Below, piece by piece: positions 9,939 through 19,224 of a DNA stretch of 64,000 nt. Source of the stretch: Microbacterium sp. EST19A (GTDB lineage Bacteria; Actinomycetota; Actinomycetes; Actinomycetales; Microbacteriaceae); NCBI RefSeq assembly GCF_019969685.1, contig NZ_JAHXYZ010000003.1, positions 1 through 64,000 on the forward strand, written 5' to 3'. A program made the translations under genes and the position numbers. Each line of letters opens with the position of its first letter. Position 1 is the first letter of the stretch. The notes below the pieces were generated by a model, which was not told the origin of the DNA, did no database searches, and saw nothing but the letters and a program-made list of their open reading frames with translations.

Positions 9939-10820
9939 GTGGCTGAGAAAGCGGCGAAGTCCAGGGCGAAGGCCGACGAGACCCCCTTGGGACCCACCGG
10001 CCGCCCGTATCACGGCTTCGCGACGCCCGAGCCGCTGAAGTCCCATGGCCCGGCACGCATCATCGCGCTCTGCAACCAGAAGGGCGGCGTCGGCAAGACG
10101 ACGACCACCATCAACCTCGCCGCGGCCCTCGCCGAGTACGGTCGCAAGGTGCTGGCGGTCGACTTCGACCCCCAGGGTGCGCTCTCCGCAGGCCTCGGCA
10201 TCCAGACCCACGACGTCCCGACGGTCTACGATCTGCTGCTCGACACGAAGCGCGATGCGCACGATGCGATCGTGCACTCGGGTGTCGAGGGCCTCGACGT
10301 GATGCCCGCGAACATCGACCTGTCCGCCGCCGAGGTGCACCTCGTGAACGAGGTCGCCCGTGAGACCATCCTCGCCCGTGTGCTCCGCCAGGTGGCGGGG
10401 GAGTACGACGTCATCCTCATCGACTGCCAGCCGTCGCTCGGCCTGCTCACCGTGAACGCCCTGACGGCCGCGCACGGCGTGATCATCCCGCTCGAGTGCG
10501 AGTTCTTCGCGCTGCGCGGTGTGGCGTTGCTGATCGAGACGATCGACAAGGTCCGCGACCGGCTGAACCCCTCCATCACGATGGACGGACTCCTGGCCAC
10601 GATGTACGACTCGCGCACGCTGCACTCGCGCGAGGTCCTCGAGCGCGTGGTCGAGACCTTCGGCGACGATGTTCTCGAGACCGTGATCGGCCGTACCGTG
10701 AAGTTCCCGGATGCCTCGGTCTCGGGTGTGCCCATCACCGAGTTCGCTCCGGAGCACGCCGCCGCCCAGGCATACCTGCGGCTGGCGCGGGAGCTGGTCG
10801 CCCGTGGCGCCGTCGCCTGA
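9939..10820 (+). CDS. ParA-family ATPase linked to ScpAB
   Basis: This 293-residue ATPase has the deviant Walker [11 protein letters not shown] (residues 47-56), the switch segment DFDPQGALS, and IDCQPSLGLLTVNAL. It is the second-locus ParA (Rv1708-like, Soj-type) found directly before scpA in actinobacteria, not the oriC-proximal parA. A role in chromosome partitioning or condensin loading is inferred from context. The GTG start follows GGAGCAGGAG. Its stop overlaps scpA. Confidence 0.88.
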   Translation: MAEKAAKSRAKADETPLGPTGRPYHGFATPEPLKSHGPARIIALCNQKGGVGKTTTTINLAAALAEYGRKVLAVDFDPQGALSAGLGIQTHDVPTVYDLLLDTKRDAHDAIVHSGVEGLDVMPANIDLSAAEVHLVNEVARETILARVLRQVAGEYDVILIDCQPSLGLLTVNALTAAHGVIIPLECEFFALRGVALLIETIDKVRDRLNPSITMDGLLATMYDSRTLHSREVLERVVETFGDDVLETVIGRTVKFPDASVSGVPITEFAPEHAAAQAYLRLARELVARGAVA

Positions 10821-11652
10821 CGAGAATCCTGTCGAGGGGATCCCCGAGCCCGCCGTCGAGCTCGAGGACAGCCCCGGTTTCCGTGTCTCCCTGTCGAACT
10901 TCGACGGCCCCTTCGATCTGCTGCTGAACCTCATCTCGAAGCACGAGATGGACATCACCGAGGTGTCGCTGAGCGCTGTCACCAATGAATTCATCGCGTA
11001 CCTGAGCCAGCTCGACGACGACGAGGAGCTCGACCAGGCGTCGGAGTTCCTGGTGGTCGCGGCGACACTGCTCGACATGAAGGTCGCCGGCCTGCTGCCG
11101 CAGGGTGAGCTGGTGGATGCCGAGGCGGTGGCACTGCTCGAGGCGCGCGACCTGCTGTTCGCCCGCCTCCTGCAGTACCGGGCGTTCAAGGAGGTCTCGG
11201 CCTGGTTCGCCCGCTGCCTGCAGCGCGAGGATCGGCGTCACGTGCGCGCCGTGCGCCTCGACGAGAAGCACCGTCGTCAGACGCCGGAGCTCGTCTGGTC
11301 GCTCACCGCCGAGGATTTCGCCGCCCTCGCGCTTCTGGCCTTCGCACCGAAGGAGATCCCGCACGTCGGGCTCGACCACCTGCATGCGCCGCTCATCAGC
11401 ATCCGCGAGCAGGCGGCGATCGTCGTGACGCTGCTGCGCGCGACGGAATCGGTGAGCTTCCGCGAACTCGTCGCGGGCGTCACCGAGCCGGGCATCGTCG
11501 TCGCGCGTTTCATCTCCGTGCTGGAGCTGTACCGGCACGCGGCGCTGTCGTTCGAACAACTGGAACCGCTCGGCGAGCTCACGCTCCGCTGGGCCGCCGA
11601 CTCGTGGTCGGATGAGACTCTGGCCACCCTGGGAGCCGACTATGACCGATGA
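10804..11652 (+). CDS. scpA: Segregation and condensation protein A
   Basis: ScpA is the kleisin subunit that bridges SMC heads. The 282-residue protein has the family signature FDGPFDLLLNLI (about 33-44) and a C-terminal winged-helix region. A GTG at 10804 overlapping the parA end by 17 bp was chosen because it is the last plausible start before the conserved block. It is coupled to scpB by an 11-bp overlap. Confidence 0.92.
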   Translation: MAPSPDENPVEGIPEPAVELEDSPGFRVSLSNFDGPFDLLLNLISKHEMDITEVSLSAVTNEFIAYLSQLDDDEELDQASEFLVVAATLLDMKVAGLLPQGELVDAEAVALLEARDLLFARLLQYRAFKEVSAWFARCLQREDRRHVRAVRLDEKHRRQTPELVWSLTAEDFAALALLAFAPKEIPHVGLDHLHAPLISIREQAAIVVTLLRATESVSFRELVAGVTEPGIVVARFISVLELYRHAALSFEQLEPLGELTLRWAADSWSDETLATLGADYDR

Positions 11653-12247
11653 TTCTTCGACGGACTTCCCGACCTCGGAGGCCGTGCGCGACACCCCGCT
11701 CTCGGAGCGCGTCGAGGCGATCCTGCTGATCGTCGACGAGCCCATCGGTCTGGTCGCCCTCGCCGCCGCGGTCGGATCCCCGGTGCCTGCCGTGCGGCAG
11801 ACCCTGGAGACGCTCGTCGACGACTACGACGGACGCGGGCATGGACCGCGCCGCGGGTTCGAGCTGCGCGAGGTGGGCGGCGGCTGGCGGCTGTACGTGC
11901 GCGAGGACCACGACGACCTTGTGGCGGAGTTCATCGGCGGTCAGGCTCCCGCACGCCTGTCCCAGGCCGCGCTCGAGACGCTCGCCGTGATCGCCTACAA
12001 GCAGCCGGTCACGCGCAGCCAGGTCGCCTCCATCCGTGCGGTGAACGTGGACTCCGTGGTGCGGACACTCCTCGCCCGCGGTCTCATCACCGAGCTCTTC
12101 GCCGACTCCGAGACCGGTGCCATCAACTACGGCACGTCCGACGCGCTCCTGCAGCACCTGGGCATCAACTCGCTCGACGAGCTGCCCCCGATCTCCCCGC
12201 TGCTCGACGACGGCGCAGACGGCTTCGACGAAGGGACCATCCGATGA
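11642..12247 (+). CDS. scpB: Segregation and condensation protein B
   Basis: This 201-residue winged-helix protein partners ScpA in the SMC complex. The core QAALETLAVIAYKQPVTRSQ is diagnostic of ScpB. The start overlaps scpA by 11 bp and the end overlaps rluB by ATGA. No smc gene is present in this window. Confidence 0.92.
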   Translation: MTDDSSTDFPTSEAVRDTPLSERVEAILLIVDEPIGLVALAAAVGSPVPAVRQTLETLVDDYDGRGHGPRRGFELREVGGGWRLYVREDHDDLVAEFIGGQAPARLSQAALETLAVIAYKQPVTRSQVASIRAVNVDSVVRTLLARGLITELFADSETGAINYGTSDALLQHLGINSLDELPPISPLLDDGADGFDEGTIR

Positions 12248-13041
12248 CTGACATCTCCAGCGAGGGCGCACCGGAGGGCGTGCGCCTGCAGAAGGTGCTC
12301 GCGGCCGCCGGGGTGGCCTCGCGCCGTGTCGTCGAGAACTACATCACCGAGGGGCGCATCCGTGTCAACGGCGTGGTCGTCGAAGAGCTCGGACGCCGGA
12401 TCGACCCCGAGCACGACCTGGTCGACGTCGACGGCACCGCCGTGCAGCTCGACGTGTCGAAGCGCTACGTGATGCTCAACAAGCCGACCGGCGTCGTCAG
12501 CAGCATGAAGGACGAGAACGGCCGCCCAGACCTGCGCCGGTTCACCGCCGACTACGAGGAGCGCCTCTACAACGTGGGCCGACTCGACGCGGAGACGAGC
12601 GGCCTGCTCATCCTCACGAACGACGGCGGCCTGGCCCACGTGCTGGCGCACCCGTCGTTCGGAGTGACGAAGGTGTACATCGCGAAGGTCGAGGGCACGG
12701 TGCTGCCGCAGACGATCTCCAAGCTCACGAAGGGCATCGAGCTCGAGGACGGCCCGATCGCGGCCGACAAGGCCCGCCTGCTTGACACGTCCCGCGGATC
12801 GAGCCTGGTGGAGCTGACGCTGCACTCCGGCCGCAACCGCATCGTGCGCCGGATGCTGGCCGCGGTCGGCCACCCGGTCACCGAACTCGTGCGCCGGCAG
12901 TTCGGACCGCTCCACCTGGGAACCCTCCCGGCGGGGAAGACCCGGGAACTGAGTAAAATCGAACTCGGCGCGCTCTTGACTCTGTCGCGCCGTGATTCCG
13001 GTGTCGCCGAGGCGCCAGGCGAGCAGCAGGAGAACGAGTGA
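12244..13041 (+). CDS. rluB: 23S rRNA pseudouridine synthase, RluB family
   Basis: The 265-residue enzyme has an N-terminal S4 domain (VRLQKVLAAAGVASRR) and the RsuA/RluB catalytic motif GRLDAETSGLLILTNDG, whose Asp is the catalytic residue. It isomerises uridine in 23S rRNA. The gene sits immediately after scpB, as in most Gram-positive bacteria. Confidence 0.92.
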   Translation: MTDISSEGAPEGVRLQKVLAAAGVASRRVVENYITEGRIRVNGVVVEELGRRIDPEHDLVDVDGTAVQLDVSKRYVMLNKPTGVVSSMKDENGRPDLRRFTADYEERLYNVGRLDAETSGLLILTNDGGLAHVLAHPSFGVTKVYIAKVEGTVLPQTISKLTKGIELEDGPIAADKARLLDTSRGSSLVELTLHSGRNRIVRRMLAAVGHPVTELVRRQFGPLHLGTLPAGKTRELSKIELGALLTLSRRDSGVAEAPGEQQENE

Positions 13042-14174
13042 CCGATACGACGAGTGCGCCCACGGTGCGGAAGGTCGGTGCTGTCGCGCCTCGCCTCTCC
13101 GGCACCGTCCGCATCGTCGGTGCCGGCCTGCTCGGCGCGAGCGTCGGGCACGCTCTCCGCGCGAAGGGCATCGACGTCGTCCTCACCGACGCGTCGCCCG
13201 CGCAGCTGCGTCTCGCGGTCGACTACGGCGCCGGTCGTCTCTCAGCCGATGACGACGCGCCCTCGCTGATCGTCGTCGCCGTTCCGCCCGATGTCACCGC
13301 CGACGTGATCGAAGCCGAGCTCGCGCGGTACCCGGATGCCGTGGTCACCGACGTCGCGAGCGTCAAGCTCGAGCCGTTCCGCACGCTGCGGGGACGCGGT
13401 GTCGACCTCACGCGCTACATCGGCTCGCATCCGCTCGCGGGTCGCGAGCGCGGGGGAGCGATCTCCGCCCGCGCCGACCTGTTCATCGGCCGTCCCTGGG
13501 TGGTCTGCCGCGACGAGGACACGAAGGCTTCCGATCTCGCACTCGTCGAGGCTCTCGCGCTCGACGTCGGCGCCATGCCGCTGGAGATGACGCCCGAGGA
13601 GCACGACCGCTCGGTCGCGCTGACCTCGCACGTGCCCCAGGTCGTCGCCAGTCTTCTCGCCGCGCGTCTCGCCGGGGCAGAGGAGGGTGCGCTGCGCCTC
13701 GCCGGCCAGGGCGTCCGCGACACGACGCGCATCGCGGCATCCGCTCCCGAACTGTGGGTGCAGATCCTCGGCGCGAACGCCGGACCCGTCGTGGAGATCC
13801 TCGATGCGCTGGCCGCCGACCTCGGCGAGATCTCGGACGCTCTCCGTCAGCCGGGTGCTCCCGGCGCCCGTCGCGTCGTCGCGGAGACGATCCGTCAGGG
13901 CAACGACGGCGTCGACCGGCTCCCCGGCAAGCACGGACAGAACCGTCGCTTCGAGTCGCTCATCGTCATGATCGACGACACCCCCGGCCAGCTCGGCCGC
14001 CTGTTCGGCGAGCTCGGCGAACTCGGCGTCAACGTCGAGGACCTGAGGCTCGAGCACTCGCCCGGTGCCCAGTTCGGTCTGGCCGAGATCAGTGTCGAAC
14101 CGGCCACGCTGCATGGAGCGATCACCGGGCTCCAGGAACGCGGATGGCGGATTGCAGGGAACACCAATGACTGA
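13038..14174 (+). CDS. tyrA: Prephenate dehydrogenase with C-terminal ACT domain
   Basis: This 378-residue enzyme makes 4-hydroxyphenylpyruvate for tyrosine synthesis. The NAD-binding motif GAGLLGASVG is at 28-37, SHPLAGRERGG is the catalytic His region, and the last 75 residues form an ACT-like regulatory domain (DDTPGQLGRLFGELGELGVN). Feedback by tyrosine is likely but inferred. The GTG start overlaps rluB by GTGA. Confidence 0.92.
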   Translation: MTDTTSAPTVRKVGAVAPRLSGTVRIVGAGLLGASVGHALRAKGIDVVLTDASPAQLRLAVDYGAGRLSADDDAPSLIVVAVPPDVTADVIEAELARYPDAVVTDVASVKLEPFRTLRGRGVDLTRYIGSHPLAGRERGGAISARADLFIGRPWVVCRDEDTKASDLALVEALALDVGAMPLEMTPEEHDRSVALTSHVPQVVASLLAARLAGAEEGALRLAGQGVRDTTRIAASAPELWVQILGANAGPVVEILDALAADLGEISDALRQPGAPGARRVVAETIRQGNDGVDRLPGKHGQNRRFESLIVMIDDTPGQLGRLFGELGELGVNVEDLRLEHSPGAQFGLAEISVEPATLHGAITGLQERGWRIAGNTND

Positions 14175-14859
14175 CACTTCGACCGCCACCAAGTTCATCG
14201 CGATCGACGGTCCTGCCGGCTCCGGCAAGTCCAGCGTCTCGAAGGCCGTCGCCCGCAAGCTGGGCTTCGGCTACCTCGACACCGGTTCGGCATACCGTGC
14301 GCTCGCCTGGCACGTGCTCGATCGTGGCGCTGACACGACGGATGCCGATGCGGTGCGCACCGCGGCATCCGACTTCCCCGTCGTACTCGGGCTCGATCCC
14401 GACGACCGCACCGTGCGGGTCGGCGATGTCGAGGTCACCGAGGCGATCCGAGACCCGCGGGTCTCGGGTGCCGTGAGCGGCGTCGCCAGGGTCGCCGAGG
14501 TTCGCGCCCAGGTCAACGAACTGTTCCGCGCACTCGTCGCCGACGCCGCGTATCCCGCGGTGGTCGTCGAGGGCCGTGACATCACGACCGTGGTCGCGCC
14601 CGACGCGCCCGTACGGATCCTTCTGACTGCGGCTCCCGAGGTACGGGCCGCCCGCCGCGCCGGCGAACTCGCCGGCGAGAACGCGGATGCTGTCGCCGCT
14701 GCGCTGCACAAGCGCGACGCGTCCGACAGCACCGTCGTCGACTTCCTCAACGCCGCGGACGGCGTCGAGGTCGTCGATTCGACGGACCTTGATTTTTCCC
14801 AGACCATCGACGCCGTTCTCACGGTGATCGAGCAACACCGAGGAGCACACCGTGGCTGA
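14167..14859 (+). CDS. cmk: Cytidylate kinase
   Basis: The 230-residue enzyme phosphorylates CMP and dCMP. The P-loop GPAGSGKS is at 15-22, followed by [14 protein letters not shown] and the EGRDITTVV segment typical of Cmk. It overlaps tyrA by 8 bp and der by 8 bp. The pair cmk-der is conserved across actinobacteria. Confidence 0.95.
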   Translation: MTDTSTATKFIAIDGPAGSGKSSVSKAVARKLGFGYLDTGSAYRALAWHVLDRGADTTDADAVRTAASDFPVVLGLDPDDRTVRVGDVEVTEAIRDPRVSGAVSGVARVAEVRAQVNELFRALVADAAYPAVVVEGRDITTVVAPDAPVRILLTAAPEVRAARRAGELAGENADAVAAALHKRDASDSTVVDFLNAADGVEVVDSTDLDFSQTIDAVLTVIEQHRGAHRG

Positions 14860-16372
14860 CGACGAATACGAAGGCGGCCCCGACCAGCTCGCCGAGAAGA
14901 TGGAGCAGATCGACGAGGAGCTCGCCGAGCAGCGCGCCGAGACGCTCCGTGCAGGTCTGGCGGACTACGACCTCGACGATGAGGATGCCGCGCTCCTCGC
15001 CGGCATCACCATGGGCGAGGACGGGATCATGTTCAGCCCGGCCCTGCCGGTGGTGGCGATCGTCGGACGGCCGAACGTGGGCAAGTCCGCGCTCGTGAAC
15101 CGCATCCTCGGTCGTCGTGAGGCCGTCGTGGAGGACACGCCCGGCGTGACCCGCGACCGCGTGACGTACAAGGCCGAATGGGCCGATCGCCGCTTCTCGA
15201 TCGTCGACACCGGAGGCTGGGAGCCCGACGCCCGCGGCATCGACCGCTCGGTCGCGATGCAGGCGGAGATCGCGATCGATCTCGCCGACATGGTGCTGTT
15301 CGTCGTGGATGCGATGGTCGGTGCGACATCGACCGACGAGCACGTCGTGAAGCTGCTCCGCAAGAGCGGCAAGCCGGTGTTCCTCGTCGCCAACAAGATC
15401 GACGACGCTCGGCAGGAGCCGGAAGCGGCAGCCCTCTGGGGCCTGGGTCTCGGCGAACCGTACCCGGTGTCGGCCATCCACGGTCGCGGCGTCGCCGACC
15501 TGCTCGATGCGGTGCTGAAGAAGCTCCCCGAGGTCTCGGCCGTCGCGAAGCAGGAGATCGGCGGACCGCGTCGTGTCGCGATCCTCGGTCGCCCGAACGT
15601 CGGCAAGTCGTCGCTGCTCAACAAGGCGGCGGGCGAAGAGCGCGTCGTCGTGAACGAGCTGGCCGGAACGACCCGCGACCCGGTGGACGAGGTCGTGGAA
15701 CTCGGCGGCAAGATGTGGCGCCTGGTCGACACGGCCGGCATCCGTCGTCGTGTGCACATGGCGCAGGGCGCCGACTTCTACGCTTCGCTGCGCACCTCCG
15801 CCGCGCTCGAGAAGGCCGAGGTCGCTGTGGTCGTGCTCGACGTGTCGGAGACGATCAGCGAGCAGGACGTGCGCATCATCGACCTCGTGCTGGAGTCGGG
15901 CCGTGCGCTCGTGCTCGCGTTCAACAAGTGGGACCGTCTGAACGACACCGACCTCGAGAACGCCGACCGCCGCCGCTACCTCGAACGGGAGATCGAGCAG
16001 GACCTCGCGCACGTCGCGTGGGCTCCGCGCGTGAACATCTCGGCGAAGACGGGGCGTCACCTCGACAAGCTCGTCCCCGCGTTGGAGACGGCACTCGAGA
16101 ACTGGGATCGCCGCATCCCGACCGGCAAGTTCAACGCCTTCCTGGCCGAGCTGGTGGCGGAGCACCCGCACCCGCTGCGTGGTGGCAAGCAGCCGCGCAT
16201 CCTGTTCGGCACGCAGGCATCGACGCGTCCGCCGACGTTCGTGCTGTTCACCACCGGATTCCTCGACCCGGGCTACCGTCGGTTCATCCAGCGACGCCTG
16301 CGCGAGATCTACTCGTTCGAGGGAACGCCGATCGTGATCAACATGCGTGTGCGTGAGAAGCGTCAGCGCTGA
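14852..16372 (+). CDS. der: Ribosome biogenesis GTPase Der (EngA)
   Basis: Der is a double-Era GTPase needed for 50S subunit assembly. The 506-residue protein has two G domains, each with GRPNVGKS (about 72-79 and 246-253), DTGG and DTAG switch motifs, NKID and NKWD, and a C-terminal KH-like domain. An acidic extension of about 60 residues precedes the first G domain, as in other actinobacterial copies. The GTG start follows CGAGGAG. Confidence 0.95.
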   Translation: MADDEYEGGPDQLAEKMEQIDEELAEQRAETLRAGLADYDLDDEDAALLAGITMGEDGIMFSPALPVVAIVGRPNVGKSALVNRILGRREAVVEDTPGVTRDRVTYKAEWADRRFSIVDTGGWEPDARGIDRSVAMQAEIAIDLADMVLFVVDAMVGATSTDEHVVKLLRKSGKPVFLVANKIDDARQEPEAAALWGLGLGEPYPVSAIHGRGVADLLDAVLKKLPEVSAVAKQEIGGPRRVAILGRPNVGKSSLLNKAAGEERVVVNELAGTTRDPVDEVVELGGKMWRLVDTAGIRRRVHMAQGADFYASLRTSAALEKAEVAVVVLDVSETISEQDVRIIDLVLESGRALVLAFNKWDRLNDTDLENADRRRYLEREIEQDLAHVAWAPRVNISAKTGRHLDKLVPALETALENWDRRIPTGKFNAFLAELVAEHPHPLRGGKQPRILFGTQASTRPPTFVLFTTGFLDPGYRRFIQRRLREIYSFEGTPIVINMRVREKRQR

Positions 16373-16448
16373 CCTGTTCCTGGTGCGCCTGTTCCCGCCT
16401 GTTGCGCGGGGTGGTGCCGATGCCCGGATGCTGTGAAAGGCTGAAGGG

Positions 16449-17372
16449 GTGACTGTCGTACCTCCCGCCACCGGTGAACCGCGTCGCCCCGACGGGCCGC
16501 GGAATCCGGGCGATGCCTGGGTGGTCGCGGAGTCGGGGGAGAAGTACTGGGGACGCTTCGGCGCCGCCGGTCTTCTCGCGTTCGATCCCGCCCGAGGCAT
16601 CCTGCTGCAGCATCGTGTCTCGTGGAGCCATTTCGGGGGCACGTGGGGGCTGCCCGGCGGCGCGCTGCACGAGGGTGAGACCGCGATGGTCGGTGCGATC
16701 CGTGAGGCGCAGGAGGAAGCCGGCGTGCCGGACGGCGCCGTCCGCGCGCGATTCACGAGTGTGCTCGATCTCGAGATCTGGTCGTACACGACGGTCATCG
16801 CCGATGTGCAGGTGCCGTTCGATCCGGTGATCAGCGACCCGGAGAGCGTGGCGCTCGAGTGGGTGCCCGTCGACGAGGTCGCGTCTCGGCCGCTGCATCC
16901 GGGATTCGGTGCCGCGTGGCCGGCGCTGCGTTCGCTGCTCGATGTACGGCCTGTGATCGTGGTCGATGGCGCGAACGTCGTCGGTTCTGTTCCGAACGGT
17001 TGGTGGAAGGATCGCGCCGGCGCGGCGTCGCGTCTTCGTGCGCGCCTGGAGGGGCTGGCAGTGTCTGCGGACGATCTCGGTGTAGCCGGTGACGTGTGGT
17101 TCCCTGCGGTGTCGCTCGTGCTCGAGGGCCAGGCTCGTGGTGTTGCCTCGGGTCTGGATGCCGACTCGGTATCTGTCATCAACGCGGACGCCTCGGGCGA
17201 CGACGCGATCGTTGCGGAGGTCGAGCGTCGCGTCGGTGCGGGGGACACCGTGCTGGCTGTGACGAGCGACCGTGCACTTCGTGAGCGGGTCGAGCGGGCA
17301 GGTGCCGCGCAGGTGCGGTCGGCCGGATGGCTGGTGGATCTGCTGGCGCAGGCCGACCGCGCGAAGAGCTGA
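16449..17372 (+). CDS. NUDIX hydrolase fused to a NYN/YacP-type nuclease domain
   Basis: This 307-residue protein joins two recognisable domains. The N-terminal half is a NUDIX domain with WGLPGGALHEGE and IREAQEEAGV (about 66-92). The C-terminal part (about 165-305) starts VIVVDGANVVGS and resembles PIN-like NYN/YacP nucleases, with Asp173 and Asn176 in the usual positions and VTSDRALRERVE later. The substrate is unknown; a link between nucleotide housecleaning and RNA decay is inference. The GTG start lies 76 bp after der, with AAGG upstream. It converges on the DUF222/HNH gene. Confidence 0.8.
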   Translation: MTVVPPATGEPRRPDGPRNPGDAWVVAESGEKYWGRFGAAGLLAFDPARGILLQHRVSWSHFGGTWGLPGGALHEGETAMVGAIREAQEEAGVPDGAVRARFTSVLDLEIWSYTTVIADVQVPFDPVISDPESVALEWVPVDEVASRPLHPGFGAAWPALRSLLDVRPVIVVDGANVVGSVPNGWWKDRAGAASRLRARLEGLAVSADDLGVAGDVWFPAVSLVLEGQARGVASGLDADSVSVINADASGDDAIVAEVERRVGAGDTVLAVTSDRALRERVERAGAAQVRSAGWLVDLLAQADRAKS

Positions 17373-17382
17373 CTCTCCATAC

Positions 17383-18810
17383 TCAGACGAACATGACGCG
17401 GTGGGTGGGTCGGTCGGTGTAGTCGCGGCCGAGGGGGCTGTGCCAGGTGATGGTGCCGTCGGGTTCTTGGGTGGCGGTCCACCGGTGGGTGTTCGGGATG
17501 TCGGGGTGTTTGAGGGTGTGGTGGGCGCGGCAGAAGTGGGCGAGGTTGTCGATCCGGGTCTTGCCGCCTCGGGCGTGGTCGTGGTTGTGATCGATGTCGC
17601 ACCGGTGCACCGGTGTGCGGCAGCCGGGGAATCGGCAGTGCTGGTCCCGGGCACGCAGGAACCGGCGCATCTGCTCGGTCGGGGTGTAGGTGTCGGTCTG
17701 GGTGACCATCCCGAACCGGTCGAGCAAGAGGCGTGACCAGCCGGTATTTCGTCCGGCGAGGAGCCGGGCGATGTCCGGGTGGAGGGGCCCGTGTCCGTCG
17801 AGGTCGGCGGGGCGGTCATCGGCCCCGGCAAGGGTCGTGCCGGCGACGGTGACCTGGATCCGGCCCTGGATGTTCTCGAGCCCGGTCCCGTGGACGGCGC
17901 TCGGGTCGGCGGCGAGCAGCAGGTCCGCGAGCAGGTCGGCTTGCACCTGATCCCACGTGCGGGTGTCCGTCACCACATCCGAGGCATCTGCGGTGTCGGG
18001 GTCGGTGGCGAACGTGTCGTCGCTGAAGATCTTGCCCTCATCGGCCGCGGTCGCCGCGTTGGCGTCGGTCTTGGTCGAGGTCGAGGCGTTCCTGTTCGCG
18101 TCGGTGCGGGGCTCGTCGTCTCTCGCGGCAGCAGACTCTCGATCACGGTTGCGGATCACCTGTCGCGTCATCTGTGCCAGCCGGTCGGCGATCGCGACCG
18201 CCACCCATTCCGGGAGCACCGCGGTCAACAACGCCAACCCGTCCCCGACGGACCGCACCTTCACACCCCGCTCCCCGGCCGCACGCTTGTGCCGCTCCGC
18301 CACCGTCTCCCCGACCAGGGCGGCGGCGATCTGCTTCGCGTGCGCCGCCGTCCGTGCCGCCGTCTCCCGCTCCGCGAACACCAGCACCGCCGCCTCATAC
18401 AACCCCATCACGCCGGCATCCACCCGCCGATTGCGGATCGCCTCCGACACGATCGCACTCGCCCGGCAGATCTCCCGCACATGCCCCGCGCTGACCCGCC
18501 CCACCGCGAACGACTCCCGCACCGCGGGCAGGTCACAACTCAGCGTCCGGGCATCAGCGAACGCGAACTCGACAGACCCTTGCGGGATCCGGCCCGCAGC
18601 AGAGAACTCCGCGACCATCGACCGGTACATCGCATCCCGATGAAACCCATTCCCCACAACATCCCTGTCGTGAATCGCGATCCGCTCGCCGAGCAGTTCC
18701 ATCGCCTCGCACTCGAGAACCGCGGCCTGACGCTTCTTCTCCACCCACGCATCCAACACACGACGACGCTCCTCGAGATCGAGGTCGAAATCCGTCCGCT
18801 GCTGAGCCAT
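17383..18810 (-). CDS. DUF222 / HNH endonuclease signature protein (13E12-repeat family)
   Basis: The 475-residue protein has an N-terminal DUF222 helical region (about 1-220), a low-complexity Asp/Ala/Thr linker (about 235-295), and a C-terminal HNH module: CRFPGCRTPVHRCDIDHNHD, then FCRAHHTLKH, with Cys residues for a structural metal. This family, the mycobacterial 13E12 repeat proteins, is abundant and often multicopy in actinobacteria. Its function is unsettled; a nicking or homing role is suspected. The promoter is unusual in carrying a LexA-type box over the predicted transcription start. Several 13E12 genes are known LexA targets in M. tuberculosis. Confidence 0.85.
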   Translation of the reverse strand: MAQQRTDFDLDLEERRRVLDAWVEKKRQAAVLECEAMELLGERIAIHDRDVVGNGFHRDAMYRSMVAEFSAAGRIPQGSVEFAFADARTLSCDLPAVRESFAVGRVSAGHVREICRASAIVSEAIRNRRVDAGVMGLYEAAVLVFAERETAARTAAHAKQIAAALVGETVAERHKRAAGERGVKVRSVGDGLALLTAVLPEWVAVAIADRLAQMTRQVIRNRDRESAAARDDEPRTDANRNASTSTKTDANAATAADEGKIFSDDTFATDPDTADASDVVTDTRTWDQVQADLLADLLLAADPSAVHGTGLENIQGRIQVTVAGTTLAGADDRPADLDGHGPLHPDIARLLAGRNTGWSRLLLDRFGMVTQTDTYTPTEQMRRFLRARDQHCRFPGCRTPVHRCDIDHNHDHARGGKTRIDNLAHFCRAHHTLKHPDIPNTHRWTATQEPDGTITWHSPLGRDYTDRPTHRVMFV

Positions 18811-18820
18811 GACCCCAGTT

Positions 18821-18836
18821 TAGAACAAATGTTCGA
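18821..18836 (-). promoter_or_regulatory. SOS (LexA) box
   Basis: TAGAACAAATGTTCGA matches the actinobacterial LexA operator TCGAAC-N4-GTTCGA at 11 of 12 defined bases. It lies 10-26 bp upstream of the HNH gene start and about 7 bp downstream of the -10 hexamer, so LexA would sit on the transcription start. Confidence 0.75.
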
Positions 18837-18843
18837 AACTCGC

Positions 18844-18849
18844 AGTATA
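18844..18849 (-). promoter_or_regulatory. -10 element of the DUF222/HNH gene
   Basis: On the minus strand TATACT occupies 18849-18844 and follows directly on the TAG stop of the upstream S4 gene. It is one of the strongest -10 matches in the window and is correctly placed relative to the SOS box. Confidence 0.6.
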
Positions 18850-19224
18850 CTACTCGAGGAAGTGCTCGTCCCGCCCGCGGAGCTTGTCGATGTCTCGACG
18901 TTCGCGCTTCGTGGGTCGACCCGCACCTCGATCGCGAAGGCCGAGGGCCGCCTGAGGCTCGCGCGCAGGGGTGCGATCGTTGAAGGCGAGCGCAGCGACC
19001 GGAGCGCCGACGCGCTTCACGAGGATCTGGCGGACGCCGAGGATGCGGTCGAATCCAGAGATCCGGATACGGACCTCGTCGCCGACGCGGATGGTCGCCG
19101 CGGCCTTCACCTTCTCGCCATTGACGCGTACATGCCCGGCGCGGCATGCAGTCGTGGCAGCCGATCGCGTCTTGTAGACGCGGACAGCCCAGAGCCAGCT
19201 GTCGACGCGAGCGGAGTCTGGCAT
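18850..19224 (-). CDS. S4-domain RNA-binding protein (Hsp15/YlmH-like)
   Basis: The 124-residue protein is mostly one S4 domain (RVDSWLWAVRVYKTRSAATTACRAGHVRVNG) followed by a basic tail with GRPTKRERRDIDKLRG, typical of the Hsp15-type proteins that bind stalled 50S-peptidyl-tRNA complexes. That specific role is inferred. It overlaps the upstream lysoplasmalogenase by ATGA, so the two are co-translated. Confidence 0.82.
   Translation of the reverse strand: MPDSARVDSWLWAVRVYKTRSAATTACRAGHVRVNGEKVKAAATIRVGDEVRIRISGFDRILGVRQILVKRVGAPVAALAFNDRTPAREPQAALGLRDRGAGRPTKRERRDIDKLRGRDEHFLE

Noticed and set aside
9939..10820. parA at this locus considered as the oriC parABS system
   Set aside because: No parB or parS-like sites (TGTTTCACGTGAAACA) are nearby. 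Its coupling to scpA marks it as the second-locus, ScpAB-linked ATPase.
4000..14000. GGATGC hexamers considered as FtsK-orienting (KOPS-like) sequences
   Set aside because: Both orientations are about equally common by eye, so strand bias, the defining property, is missing.
17383..18810. DUF222/HNH gene considered as a mobile element
   Set aside because: No terminal repeats or target duplication are visible around it. It is described as a gene of an often multicopy family instead.
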